From: CAVQCJ01 sp963849365 | GTDB lineage: Bacteria > Actinomycetota > Actinomycetes > Prado026 | Direction: 5' to 3' | NCBI GenBank assembly: GCA_963849365.1 | Contig: CAWKHA010000004.1 | Coordinates: 1,116,001 to 1,180,000, forward strand | DNA length: 64,000 nucleotides | Shown: positions 56,825 to 64,000 of the stretch, one piece after another | Layout of the letters: each line of letters begins with the position of its first letter | Numbering within the stretch: the stretch's first letter is position 1 | Translations under genes and position numbers: made by a program | The notes under the pieces: generated by a model | What the model saw: the letters and a program-made list of their open reading frames with translations, nothing else | Databases searched by the model: none | Told to the model about the DNA's origin: nothing

Positions 56825-57816
56825 CAGGCCACGCCCTGCGCGCGGAGCTGCGCGGCGAGCTCGTACAGGCCGCCCAGGTGGACGCCGTCCGCGAGCCAGT
56901 CCAGCTCGTAGGTCGGGCGTCCGAGTGCGGCGATGCTCCGTCGCTCGCGCTTCTCCAGCGCCGCCCGCTCAGCCATCTCCGCGGCCTCGTCGTGCAGCGC
57001 CGCGACCACGTCCGGACCGGAGGGGAGCCCGGCCGCGGACAGTCCGGCGGCCACCTCGACCGCGTCCAGCCGACCCTTGGCCGCCGCCGTCAGCTCGGCC
57101 GCTCGCAGCGGTGGGCGGCGCAGCATGTTGACGAGGACCGCACCGACGGGCAGCCCGGCGGCGGCCAGCTCGGCGATGCCGTCCACCGTCTCCTGGACCG
57201 GCATCTCCTCGAGCAGCGTGACCAGGTGCACCGCCGTCTCGCCGGAGTGCAGCAGCTTCATGATCGTGTCCGCCTGGTTGCGGATCGGGCCCATCCGGGC
57301 CAGGCCGGCCACCTCCGTGTTCACGTTGAGGAACCGGGTGATGCGCCCGGTGGGCGGCGCGTCCAGGACCACGGCGTCGTAGGTGCGCCGGCCGCCGCGG
57401 TTGTGCCGGACCGCCTCGTACGCCTTGCCGGTCAGCAGCACGTCCCGCAGGCCGGGGGCGACGGTGGTGGCGAAGTCGACGGCGCCCATCCTGTCCAGCG
57501 CCCGTCCCGCGCGGCCCATCTTGTAGAAGAGGTCCAGGTACTCCAGCAGCGCGGCCTCGGCGTCCACGGCCAGGGCGAAGACTTCGCCGCCGTCAGGCGC
57601 GGCGGCGACCCGCCGCTCTTCGTACGGCAGCGGCGGGGTGTCGAACAGCTGCGCCAGCCCCTGGCGTCCTTCGGTCTCCATCACCAGCACCCGCCGGCCG
57701 CCGGCGCCCAGGGCCAGCGCCAGCGCGCCGGACACGGTCGTCTTGCCGGTCCCACCCTTGCCGGTGACCACGTGCAGGCGGACCCCGGCGAACGGGGACT
57801 CGGTGGGCGGCGGCAC
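56824..57816 (-). CDS. ArsA/GET3-type ATPase (first of a pair)
   Basis: A 330-residue ATPase with VVTGKGGTGKTTVSGALALAL, VLVMETEGRQGLAQLF and VVLDAPPTGRITRFLN. Its start, GTG at 57816, was chosen because the conserved sequence begins at VPPPTESPFAGVRLHVVTG. The stop overlaps the ATG of its partner (ATGA). A heteromer of the two is likely. Its role in the wblA-controlled block is inferred from mycobacterial order. Confidence 0.9.
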   Translation of the reverse strand: MPPPTESPFAGVRLHVVTGKGGTGKTTVSGALALALGAGGRRVLVMETEGRQGLAQLFDTPPLPYEERRVAAAPDGGEVFALAVDAEAALLEYLDLFYKMGRAGRALDRMGAVDFATTVAPGLRDVLLTGKAYEAVRHNRGGRRTYDAVVLDAPPTGRITRFLNVNTEVAGLARMGPIRNQADTIMKLLHSGETAVHLVTLLEEMPVQETVDGIAELAAAGLPVGAVLVNMLRRPPLRAAELTAAAKGRLDAVEVAAGLSAAGLPSGPDVVAALHDEAAEMAERAALEKRERRSIAALGRPTYELDWLADGVHLGGLYELAAQLRAQGVA

Positions 57817-57877
57817 GCCACGACAGTAGGACCCGGACCGGGGAGCCCGCTCGGGGCCCCGCCTTACGCTGGTCGTC

Positions 57878-58252
57878 ATGGACACTGCCGTGGAGCAGTC
57901 GCCGCGGGCCGCCGGCCGCCGGACGGCCGCCACGGCGACCCGCGTGGTGGTCGCCGGGCTCGCCGCCACCGCCGTCCTGCTCGCGGGTGCGCACCTGGCG
58001 GACCAGCACCGGCGCTACGGCTCCTGGTCCTGGTCGGCGCCGTCGCCGACGCCGCTCCTGCCGTACCGCGAGCGGGAGTACGCGCAGGGCCCGACCGGCT
58101 CGGCGGTCACCGGCGACTTCGTCCGGATCGGGACGACCTGGGACGGGCTTGCGATCCTGGGGCCGGCGCCGGGCCCGGACGTCCCGACCGAGGTGGTGGT
58201 CCGGGTGGGGCCGGGGGCGTACGCCTACTACTTCCTGAAGGGCGGTCCCTGA
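57878..58252 (+). CDS. Small membrane-anchored hypothetical protein
   Basis: A 124-residue protein with one N-terminal membrane helix (about residues 23-42, VVVAGLAATAVLLAGAHLA) and an extracytoplasmic remainder rich in Pro, Ser and Trp, ending in a small beta-rich domain (VVVRVGPGAYAYYFLKGG). Not recognised. It is divergent from the ATPase gene across 61 bases and precedes the DUF4177 gene by 51 bases. Confidence 0.65.
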   Translation: MDTAVEQSPRAAGRRTAATATRVVVAGLAATAVLLAGAHLADQHRRYGSWSWSAPSPTPLLPYREREYAQGPTGSAVTGDFVRIGTTWDGLAILGPAPGPDVPTEVVVRVGPGAYAYYFLKGGP

Positions 58253-58303
58253 CCCCCGGCTCGCCCGGCCGGGGCGACCGGGCGCCCCGCTAAGGTGCCC
58301 ACC

Positions 58304-58462
58304 ATGGCGACGACCTGGGAGTACGTGACCGTGCCGCTGCTGGTGCACGCGACCAAGCAGATCCTGGACAACTGGGGCGCCGACGGCTGGGAGCTGGTGC
58401 AGGTCGTGCCCGGCCCGAACCCCGAGCAGCTCGTGGCGTACCTCAAGCGGCCGACGTCGTGA
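58304..58462 (+). CDS. DUF4177 small protein
   Basis: A 52-residue protein of the DUF4177 family, well below usual gene-size cut-offs. WEYVTVPLLVHATKQILDNW and DGWELVQVVPG match the family, found in actinobacteria beside RidA. Its stop overlaps the GTG of the RidA gene (GTGA), giving coupling. Function unknown. Confidence 0.85.
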   Translation: MATTWEYVTVPLLVHATKQILDNWGADGWELVQVVPGPNPEQLVAYLKRPTS

Positions 58463-58920
58463 GCGCCGCCGAGGACCGGCTCGCCGCCCTGGGGCTGTCA
58501 CTCCCGGCGGTGGTCCCGCCGGTCGCCGCCTACGTGCCCGCGGTCCGGACCGGCTCGTACGTCTACACGTCCGGACAGCTGCCGATGGTCTCCGGCGCGA
58601 TGCCGGCGACAGGCAAGGTCGGCGCGGCCGTGAGCCAGGAGCAGGCGTACGAGCTGGCCCGGATCTGCGCGCTGAACGCCCTGGCCGCGGTGAAGTCCGT
58701 CCTCGGCGACCTCGACGACGTCGTGCGCGTGGTCAAGGTGGTCGGCTTCGTGGCGGCCGACCCGTCGTTCACCGCCGTCCCCGCGGTGGTCAACGGCGCG
58801 AGCGAGCTGCTGGGCGCGGTGTTCGGGGACGCCGGCGCGCACGCGCGCAGCGCGGTCGGGGTGGCCGTGCTCCCGCTCGACGCCGCGGTCGAGGTCGAGC
58901 TCGTCGTCGAGGTCCGCTGA
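58459..58920 (+). CDS. RidA/YjgF-family protein
   Basis: A 153-residue RidA-type deaminase of reactive enamines or imines. It has YVYTSGQLPMV and VVRVVKVVGFVAADPSFTAVP, with ARSAVGVAVLPLDAAVEVELVVEV as the C-terminal strand. The last part lacks the exact RSA-V-V-LPxxxxVE arginine spacing of enteric RidA but keeps ARSAVGV. GTG start at 58459. It sits in the Rv3678c position. Confidence 0.9.
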   Translation: MSAAEDRLAALGLSLPAVVPPVAAYVPAVRTGSYVYTSGQLPMVSGAMPATGKVGAAVSQEQAYELARICALNALAAVKSVLGDLDDVVRVVKVVGFVAADPSFTAVPAVVNGASELLGAVFGDAGAHARSAVGVAVLPLDAAVEVELVVEVR

Positions 58921-58923
58921 GCC

Positions 58924-59496
58924 GTGCCTCCCGTCCCCGTGCGCGAGGCGGCCACGGTGATGCTGCTGCGCGCCGGACCGGACGGCTTCGAGGTCTTCCT
59001 GCAGCGCCGGGTGCCGTCGATGGAGTTCGCCGCCGGCATGACGGTGTTCCCCGGCGGGGCGCGCGACCCGCAGGACGCGGACCTGCGGGCCACCGCGGTC
59101 CGGGAGGTGCTGGAGGAGACCGGCGTCCGGCTCGAGCCCGGACGGCTGCACCCCTGGGCTCGCTGGGTCACGCCGGAGGACGAGCTCCGGCGCTACGACA
59201 CCCTGTTCTTCGTGGCGGAGCTCCCGGACGGGGCGCAGCCGCGGGCGACCGGCACCGAGATGGACCACGTCGCGTGGATGCGGCCGGCGGACGCGCTCGC
59301 GGCCCGGGCCCGCGGCGAGCTCGGGATGTGGCCGCCGACCTTCGTCACGCTGCGCGAGCTGGCCGGCTGCGGCGACGTGAACGCCGTCCTGCGGACGGCC
59401 GCACAGCGCCGCCTCGACCCGGTGCTCCCGACGCGGGTCGAGGGGGCCACCGGGCCGGCCGTGCTGCTGCCCGGCGGTGAGGTCGTCGAGCTGTGA
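58924..59496 (+). CDS. NUDIX hydrolase
   Basis: A 190-residue NUDIX protein. The Nudix box reads GGARDPQDADLRATAVREVLEETGV, with a shortened first half and the key REVLEETG. It would hydrolyse a nucleoside diphosphate derivative; the substrate is not clear. GTG start at 58924, three bases after the RidA stop. The stop overlaps the MBL gene. Confidence 0.88.
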   Translation: MPPVPVREAATVMLLRAGPDGFEVFLQRRVPSMEFAAGMTVFPGGARDPQDADLRATAVREVLEETGVRLEPGRLHPWARWVTPEDELRRYDTLFFVAELPDGAQPRATGTEMDHVAWMRPADALAARARGELGMWPPTFVTLRELAGCGDVNAVLRTAAQRRLDPVLPTRVEGATGPAVLLPGGEVVEL

Positions 59497-60299
59497 GCGA
59501 GGGCGGGGCATGGACAGGGGGCGTGGTGGGGGAGCGCGCGCGCTGCGTGCTCGCGCCCAACCCCGGGCCGATGACGCTGGAGGGGACGAACACCTGGCTG
59601 CTGTACGAACCCGGCTCGGACCTCTGCGTGGTGGTCGACCCGGGTCCCGACCACGAGGGGCACCTGAGGGCGGTGCTCGACACCGCCGGGGCCGGCGGGC
59701 ACCGGGTCGCGCAGGTCCTGCTCACCCACGGGCACCCCGACCACGCCGCGGGCGCCCGCCACTTCGCCGAGCTGGCCGGGGTCGGGGTCCGAGCGCTGGA
59801 CCCGGCGCAGCGGCTCGGCGACGAAGGCCTGGCCGACGGCGACGTGGTCCGGTCCGGGGGGCTGGAGCTGCGCGTCGTGGGGACCCCGGGGCACACCGGC
59901 GACTCGCTGTCCTTCCTGCTGACCGCCGACGGGGGGCTGCTGACCGGGGACACCGTCCTGGGCCGCGGCACGTCCGTGGTGGCGTACCCGGACGGCCGGC
60001 TCGGCGACTACCTGGCCTCGCTGGACCGGCTGTCGGCGCTGGCGGCGGGCGGCTCGGTGACCAGGGTGCTGCCGGGGCACGGCCCGGTGCTCGACGACCC
60101 CGCCGGCGTGCTCGCCGGCTACCTGGCCCACCGCCGGGAGCGGCTCGCCCAGGTGGCCGAGGCCATGCGGGCCGGCGACCGTACGGCTCGCGCGGTCGTC
60201 GAGCGGGTGTACGCCGATGTCGACCGCGCACTGTGGCCAGCCGCGGAGCTCAGCGTCCGCGCCCAGCTGGACTACCTGGCCGGCCACTCTGCCGACTGA
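59493..60299 (+). CDS. Metallo-beta-lactamase-fold hydrolase
   Basis: A 268-residue protein with the HGHPDHAAG zinc motif (residues about 79-87), further His/Asp ligands in GTPGHTGDS and LLTGDTVLG, and LPGHGPV. It resembles LACTB2-like nuclease/hydrolases and sits in the position of Rv3677c. GTG start, overlapping the NUDIX stop (GTGA). It faces crp across 61 bases. Confidence 0.9.
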   Translation: MSEGGAWTGGVVGERARCVLAPNPGPMTLEGTNTWLLYEPGSDLCVVVDPGPDHEGHLRAVLDTAGAGGHRVAQVLLTHGHPDHAAGARHFAELAGVGVRALDPAQRLGDEGLADGDVVRSGGLELRVVGTPGHTGDSLSFLLTADGGLLTGDTVLGRGTSVVAYPDGRLGDYLASLDRLSALAAGGSVTRVLPGHGPVLDDPAGVLAGYLAHRRERLAQVAEAMRAGDRTARAVVERVYADVDRALWPAAELSVRAQLDYLAGHSAD

Positions 60300-60360
60300 G
60301 TGGTCGCCGACGGGTGCTCCGGACCGCGGGCTGGCGGCCGTTCGCTCGACAGAGTCGGGG

Positions 60361-61044
60361 TCAGAGCTGGGCGCGGCGGGTCAGGCGGTCCAGGTCGACC
60401 AGGTCGACGCCGCGCTGCTCCAGCCGCAGCCAGCCGCGGTTCTGGAAGTCCGCCAGCGCCTTGTTGACCGTCTCGCGGGAGGCCCCGACCAGCTGGGCGA
60501 GCTCCTCCTGGGTGAGGTCGTGCACCACGTGCACCGTCCCGTCCGGCTGCTCCTCGCCGAACTTTCCGGCGAGCTCGAGCAGCGCCTTGGCCACCCGGCC
60601 GGGTACGTCGGAGAACACCAGGTCGGCCATCGCCTCGTTCGTCCGTCGCAGCCTCCTGGCCAGCGCGCGCAGCAGCGCGCCGGCGACCTCGGGCCGGCCG
60701 GTGAGCCAGGGCTGCAGATCCTCGTGGCCGAGCCCGGCCAGGTGCGCGTCGGTGAGCGCGCTGGCCGTCGCCGTACGAGGTCCCGGGTCGAACAGGGACA
60801 GCTCGCCGAACATCTCGCCCGGGCCGAGGATGGCGAGCAGGGTCTCCCGCCCGTCGCCGGAGGTCGCACCGAGCTTGATCTTGCCGTCCAGGATCAGGTA
60901 GAGCCGGTCACCCGGGTCGCCCTCGGCGAACAACGACTCACCCCGCGGCAGGTAGACGTCCAGCATCGTCGCGCGCAAGGCCGCGGCGGCCTCCTCGTCG
61001 AGCGCCGAGAACAGCGACGCCTTGGCGAGCACCTCGTCGGTCAC
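60361..61044 (-). CDS. crp: Crp/Fnr-family regulator (Rv3676-type)
   Basis: A 227-residue Crp. The cAMP-binding domain includes GEMFGELSLFDPGPRTATASA (phosphate-binding cassette) and the C-terminal winged helix has LTQEELAQLVGASRETVNKALADF. It should respond to cAMP and regulate many genes. The GTG at 61044 is preceded by CGGAGGAGGAG, one of the strongest ribosome-binding sites in the window. Its neighbours on either side match Mycobacterium. Confidence 0.95.
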   Translation of the reverse strand: MTDEVLAKASLFSALDEEAAAALRATMLDVYLPRGESLFAEGDPGDRLYLILDGKIKLGATSGDGRETLLAILGPGEMFGELSLFDPGPRTATASALTDAHLAGLGHEDLQPWLTGRPEVAGALLRALARRLRRTNEAMADLVFSDVPGRVAKALLELAGKFGEEQPDGTVHVVHDLTQEELAQLVGASRETVNKALADFQNRGWLRLEQRGVDLVDLDRLTRRAQL

Positions 61045-61136
61045 CGCTCCTCCTCCGGGGCGGCCCGCGCAGGCGCCCCGGGGACAGTCTGCCGCTGCGG
61101 GGCCCGCCGCGCCCAGACGCCGCGGCCGAGGCGTTG

Positions 61137-61661
61137 TCAGCGCGTGGGCGGGACGAGGGGGAGCGCGGTCAGCGCCAGGCTCGGGTCCTCGCGGTAGCGC
61201 GCGATCAGCTCCTGCGTCGCGGCCGAGAGCTTGCGGTGGAGGGCGGCGCGGTACGCCGAGAGCTGGAGCTCGGCGTGCGCGAGGTCCCGGCGCAGCCGCG
61301 AAGTGTGCCGCAGGTCGTAGGGCCGCAGCTCCTGCGACCACAGCGCCTCCAGGTCAGGCAGCGGCGGGACGTCGTCCACCGGCACCACGCCGACGAGTGC
61401 CTGCCGGCTGGCCGAGCGCGACTCGGCGAAGACCGAGCGGAAGCGTTCGTGCGAGGCCGGGTCCTGCACGGCGTCCACGTCGGCGACGACGTCGAGCCGG
61501 GCCTGGATCAGGCGGCGCCAGTACGACACGCGCCCTTCCTCGGCGGTCAGGGCGCGGCGGTAGGCGCGCAGCCCGTCCAGGGTCAGGTGCGAGAACTCCG
61601 GCCTGCGCTCGGGCACCGGCCGGGTGGACGCAGCCACCTTCGGTCGTGCTCCGGTCACCAT
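61137..61661 (-). CDS. RsiG-like c-di-GMP-binding anti-sigma factor candidate
   Basis: A 174-residue, mostly helical protein, of the sort often annotated as an aerial mycelium formation protein. Residues 42-57 contain an exact E-x3-S-x2-R-x3-Q-x3-D signature (E42, S46, R49, Q53, D57), the motif by which RsiG proteins bind cyclic-di-GMP. A second helix has E131, S135 and R138, but His142 and Ser146 replace Gln and Asp, so the second copy is degenerate. RsiG holds the WhiG/FliA-type sigma factor when c-di-GMP is bound. ATG start at 61661 with AGGGAG upstream. It diverges from nth. Confidence 0.75.
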   Translation of the reverse strand: MVTGARPKVAASTRPVPERRPEFSHLTLDGLRAYRRALTAEEGRVSYWRRLIQARLDVVADVDAVQDPASHERFRSVFAESRSASRQALVGVVPVDDVPPLPDLEALWSQELRPYDLRHTSRLRRDLAHAELQLSAYRAALHRKLSAATQELIARYREDPSLALTALPLVPPTR

Positions 61662-61854
61662 GCAGGTCGCTCCCTCTCGATCCGTCCGGAGACCGCTGCT
61701 GACGCGGCGGTCCCGGTGCGGTGGACTCCCATTCCCTTCAGTGCGGATCGTCGCTGTCCGTGGCCGGGTTGAGCACAGGTCACCCGTCCGGTCGAAGGGT
61801 GGCGGGGCCGGTTCCGGGCCGGTCGGCGGGGCACCCGGCACGTACGCTGACCAG

Positions 61855-62583
61855 GTGGCAGCGAGCACGGTGGTCCCGGCGGCGACCCCGACCGGCGAGA
61901 CCCGGCTCGCGCTCGTGCGGCGGGCCCGCCGGATCGGCAAGGAGCTCGGGGAGCTGTACCCGGACGCGCACATCGAGCTCGACTTCACCAACCCCCTCGA
62001 GCTCGTGGTCGCGACCATCCTCTCGGCGCAGTGCACCGACAAGCGCGTCAACGAAGTCACCCCGGCGCTGTTCGCCCGCTACCGCAGCGCGGCGGACTAT
62101 GCCGTGGCCGACCGGGCGCAGCTCGAGGACCTGATCCGGCCGACCGGTTTCTTCCGGAACAAGTCGACGTCGCTGATCGGACTGGGCGAGGCGCTGTGCG
62201 AGCGGTACGGCGGCGAGGTGCCGCACCGGATGAAGGACCTGGTGACGCTGCCCGGGGTCGGCCGCAAGACGGCGAACGTCGTGCTCGGCAACGCGTTCGG
62301 GATCCCCGGGATCACCGTGGACACGCACTTCGGCCGGCTCGCGCGGCGGTTCGGCTGGACGACGTCGCAGGACCCGGTGCAGGTGGAGGCCGAGGTCGGC
62401 GAGATGTTCCCGCGCAAGGAGTGGACGCTGCTGAGCCATCGCATGATCTTCCACGGCCGGCGCCGGTGCCACGCGCGCAAGCCCGCGTGCGGCGCCTGCC
62501 CGGTGGCGCGGCTGTGCCCGTCCTACGGGGAGGGGCCGACGGACCCGGTCGTCGCTGCCGCGCTGGTGAAGGACGTGCCGTGA
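61855..62583 (+). CDS. nth: Endonuclease III
   Basis: A 242-residue DNA glycosylase/AP lyase for oxidised pyrimidines. The helix-hairpin-helix LVTLPGVGRKTANVVLG carries the catalytic Lys, TVDTHFGRLARRFG carries the Asp, and the C-terminal cluster is C-x6-C-x2-C-x5-C (CHARKPACGACPVARLC). GTG at 61855 is the start; the frame upstream is not conserved. Confidence 0.95.
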   Translation: MAASTVVPAATPTGETRLALVRRARRIGKELGELYPDAHIELDFTNPLELVVATILSAQCTDKRVNEVTPALFARYRSAADYAVADRAQLEDLIRPTGFFRNKSTSLIGLGEALCERYGGEVPHRMKDLVTLPGVGRKTANVVLGNAFGIPGITVDTHFGRLARRFGWTTSQDPVQVEAEVGEMFPRKEWTLLSHRMIFHGRRRCHARKPACGACPVARLCPSYGEGPTDPVVAAALVKDVP

Positions 62584-62671
62584 CTCCTGGCGCCGTCACT
62601 TCGCCGACCCAGCGGTCGCCGGCAGCCGGTCGGCTGACCCCTCGAGCGACCACTCGCTCGGCAGAGTCGTG

Positions 62672-63346
62672 ATGACGGCGGCCCCGTACGGGGACGGCCT
62701 GCCGCCGTGGCTGGCGGGCCTGGCCGGCGCGGCGGCGTCGGTGTCGCCCGAGGAGCTCTCGCGGTTCCTGCCTCCCGACGACGGGGGCCGTGAGTCGGCG
62801 GTGCTCGTGCTCTTCGGCGAGAGTGCTGACGGACCCGACGTGCTGCTGCTGCAGCGGGCGGCCGACATGCGCTCGCACCCCGGTCAGCCGGCGTTCCCGG
62901 GCGGGGCGGTGGACGCCGGCGACGCCGGTCCGCAGGCCGCCGCGCTGCGCGAGGCGCAGGAGGAGACCGGCCTGGACCCGGACGGTGTCGATGTCTTCGC
63001 CACCCTGCCTCAGCTGTGGCTCCCGCCGAGCGGGTTCGTCGTGACCCCGGTGCTGGCCTGGTGGCGGTCGCCGTCGCCGGTGCACGCGGCGATCCCGGCC
63101 GAGGTGGCCGCGGTGCACCGGGTCCCGCTCGCCGAGCTCACCGATCCGGCGAACCGGGCGCGGGTGCACCACCCGAGCGGGTTCGTCGGCCCGGCGTTCG
63201 CGGTGCGGGGCATGCTCGTGTGGGGGTTCACCGCGGGCCTGCTGGACCGCATCCTCACCTTCGGCGGCTGGGCGCTGCCGTGGGACACCGACCGCGTGCT
63301 GCCGCTGCCGGACGACGTGCGGCTCGGCTGGGAGTCCGAGCCCTGA
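62672..63346 (+). CDS. NUDIX hydrolase, CoA pyrophosphatase type
   Basis: A 224-residue protein with the CoA-type signature: LLLQRAADMRSHPGQPAFPGG directly ahead of the Nudix box GGAVDAGDAGPQAAALREAQEETG. It would cleave CoA or its derivatives to phosphopantetheine and adenosine 3',5'-bisphosphate. ATG at 62672 (a GTG one codon before is possible). Its stop overlaps the marP start (TGATG). Confidence 0.92.
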   Translation: MTAAPYGDGLPPWLAGLAGAAASVSPEELSRFLPPDDGGRESAVLVLFGESADGPDVLLLQRAADMRSHPGQPAFPGGAVDAGDAGPQAAALREAQEETGLDPDGVDVFATLPQLWLPPSGFVVTPVLAWWRSPSPVHAAIPAEVAAVHRVPLAELTDPANRARVHHPSGFVGPAFAVRGMLVWGFTAGLLDRILTFGGWALPWDTDRVLPLPDDVRLGWESEP

Positions 63347-64000
63347 TGCTCGACCTCGTCCTCTTGGCGATCGTCGTCGGGTTCGCGTTCGCCGGCTTCC
63401 GACAGGGGTTCCTGGTGTCGGTGGTCTCGTTCGCGGGGTTCGTGCTGGGCGGTCTGCTCGGGCTCTGGCTGATGCCGGCCCTGCTCGCCGGGCAGGCGCC
63501 GAGCAGCAAGCGGTCGCTCGTGGCGCTGGGCGGCGTCGTGCTGCTGGCTGTCGCGTTCCAGGCGCTGGCCGGCTTCCTCGGGGCCCTGCTGCGCAACCGC
63601 ATCACCTGGCAGCCGGCGCGCCGGGTCGACTCGGCCGGCGGCGCCGTGGTGGGCGCCGTCGCCGTACTGACCGCGGTCTGGCTGCTCGGCGGAGTGCTGG
63701 TGCGCGGCGACCTGCCGCCCTCGCTCGCCGAGCAGGCCCGTGACTCCCGGGTCCTGGCCGCGGTCGACCGGTTCATGCCGGGGACACCGGAGGACGTGTT
63801 CTCGGCGTTCGGCAACCTGCTCGACACGACCGGGTTCCCCGAAGTCTTCAGCGACCTGAACGCCGAGCGTCCAGCACCCGTACCGGCCCCGGACTCGGCC
63901 GTCGCCGCCGATCCGCAGGTGCGCGCCGCGGCCGAGTCCACCGTGAAGGTCGCCGGCGACGCGTTCTCCTGCGAGCGGCGGATCGAGGGGTCGGGGTTCG
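63346..64000 (+). CDS. MarP-like membrane serine protease, 3' end cut by window
   Basis: The frame is open from the ATG at 63346 to the window end, about 218 residues. It begins LDLVLLAIVVGFAFAGFRQG, the CvpA-like four-helix membrane domain, then a periplasmic linker, and the final residues VKVAGDAFSCERRIEGSGF are the start of a trypsin-like protease domain (Cys before ERRIEGSGF). This is the Rv3671c/MarP layout, an acid-resistance protease. The catalytic triad lies beyond the edge. The stop of the NUDIX gene overlaps its start. Confidence 0.9.
   Translation, partial: MLDLVLLAIVVGFAFAGFRQGFLVSVVSFAGFVLGGLLGLWLMPALLAGQAPSSKRSLVALGGVVLLAVAFQALAGFLGALLRNRITWQPARRVDSAGGAVVGAVAVLTAVWLLGGVLVRGDLPPSLAEQARDSRVLAAVDRFMPGTPEDVFSAFGNLLDTTGFPEVFSDLNAERPAPVPAPDSAVAADPQVRAAAESTVKVAGDAFSCERRIEGSGF

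Noticed and set aside
60300..60360. Terminator or small RNA between the MBL and crp genes.
   Set aside because: No clear hairpin or conserved motif was seen in this short convergent gap.

Overview
The window is a 64 kb stretch of a high-GC actinobacterial chromosome. The evidence is very high GC, frequent GTG starts, a WhiB-family regulator, a MarP/nth/Crp block, F420-type luciferase-like and SIMPL-type genes, and a lysC gene with an internal start. Gene order from about 51 to 64 kb (metallophosphoesterase, bifunctional PBP, WhiB4/WblA, two ArsA-type ATPases, DUF4177, RidA, NUDIX, MBL hydrolase, Crp, Nth, CoA-type NUDIX, MarP) matches the Rv3683 to Rv3671c block of Mycobacterium tuberculosis. 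The genus cannot be fixed from the sequence. An RsiG-like protein suggests a lineage with a WhiG/FliA-type sigma factor. There are no rRNA genes, CRISPR arrays, insertion sequences or prophage genes.

Region 1 (0.6-19 kb) is the most interesting part. A leftward operon (11250 down to about 2166) encodes a complete RMM-type bacterial microcompartment: PLP phospholyase, CoA-acylating aldehyde dehydrogenase, two BMC-T, one BMC-H, one BMC-P, a BMC-associated hypothetical protein, an amino-alcohol kinase, a short-chain dehydrogenase, a GntR regulator and a P1 peptidase. This is the gene set for 1-amino-2-propanol breakdown through phosphorylated amino-alcohol to propionaldehyde and propionyl-CoA. 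Divergently, a rightward set encodes an APC permease, a formamidase-family amidase, an HbpS-like protein, a B12-dependent diol dehydratase with fused large and medium subunits, its small subunit and the large reactivase subunit. Both arms could make an aldehyde for the same aldehyde dehydrogenase. The dehydratase keeps all canonical catalytic and metal-binding residues, but the two positions that set pocket size and specificity are changed (Ser301 to Asp, Gln336 to Ala), so its substrate is probably not ordinary 1,2-propanediol.

Region 2 (19-32 kb) carries a DMT permease, an aldo/keto reductase remnant, a luciferase-like oxidoreductase, a coiled-coil protein, membrane proteins, a TetR regulator, a GH13 glucosidase, a PLP decarboxylase, an SRPBCC protein, a TauE transporter and the three-gene proton-translocating transhydrogenase operon pntAA-pntAB-pntB. 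Region 3 (32-44 kb) is housekeeping: upp, tadA with its partner, two tRNA-Ser genes, the SRP RNA, dnaX, recR, a DUF5063 gene, lysC-asd and an ECF42 sigma factor with its DGPF/YCII partner. Region 4 (44-51 kb) holds a SIMPL-domain protein, a dimethylglycine-dehydrogenase-like flavoprotein, a GGDEF-EAL protein with intact motifs, a GNAT-like protein and tRNA-Pro. Region 5 (51-64 kb) is the conserved actinobacterial block, with an RsiG-like c-di-GMP-binding anti-sigma candidate between crp and nth.

Three loci carry unusually long, near-perfect palindromes that fall into two sequence families. One lies at a convergent gene end, one sits in frame inside dnaX, and one is a composite in which a palindrome of the first family is nested inside one of the second. 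This looks like a dispersed palindromic repeat system.
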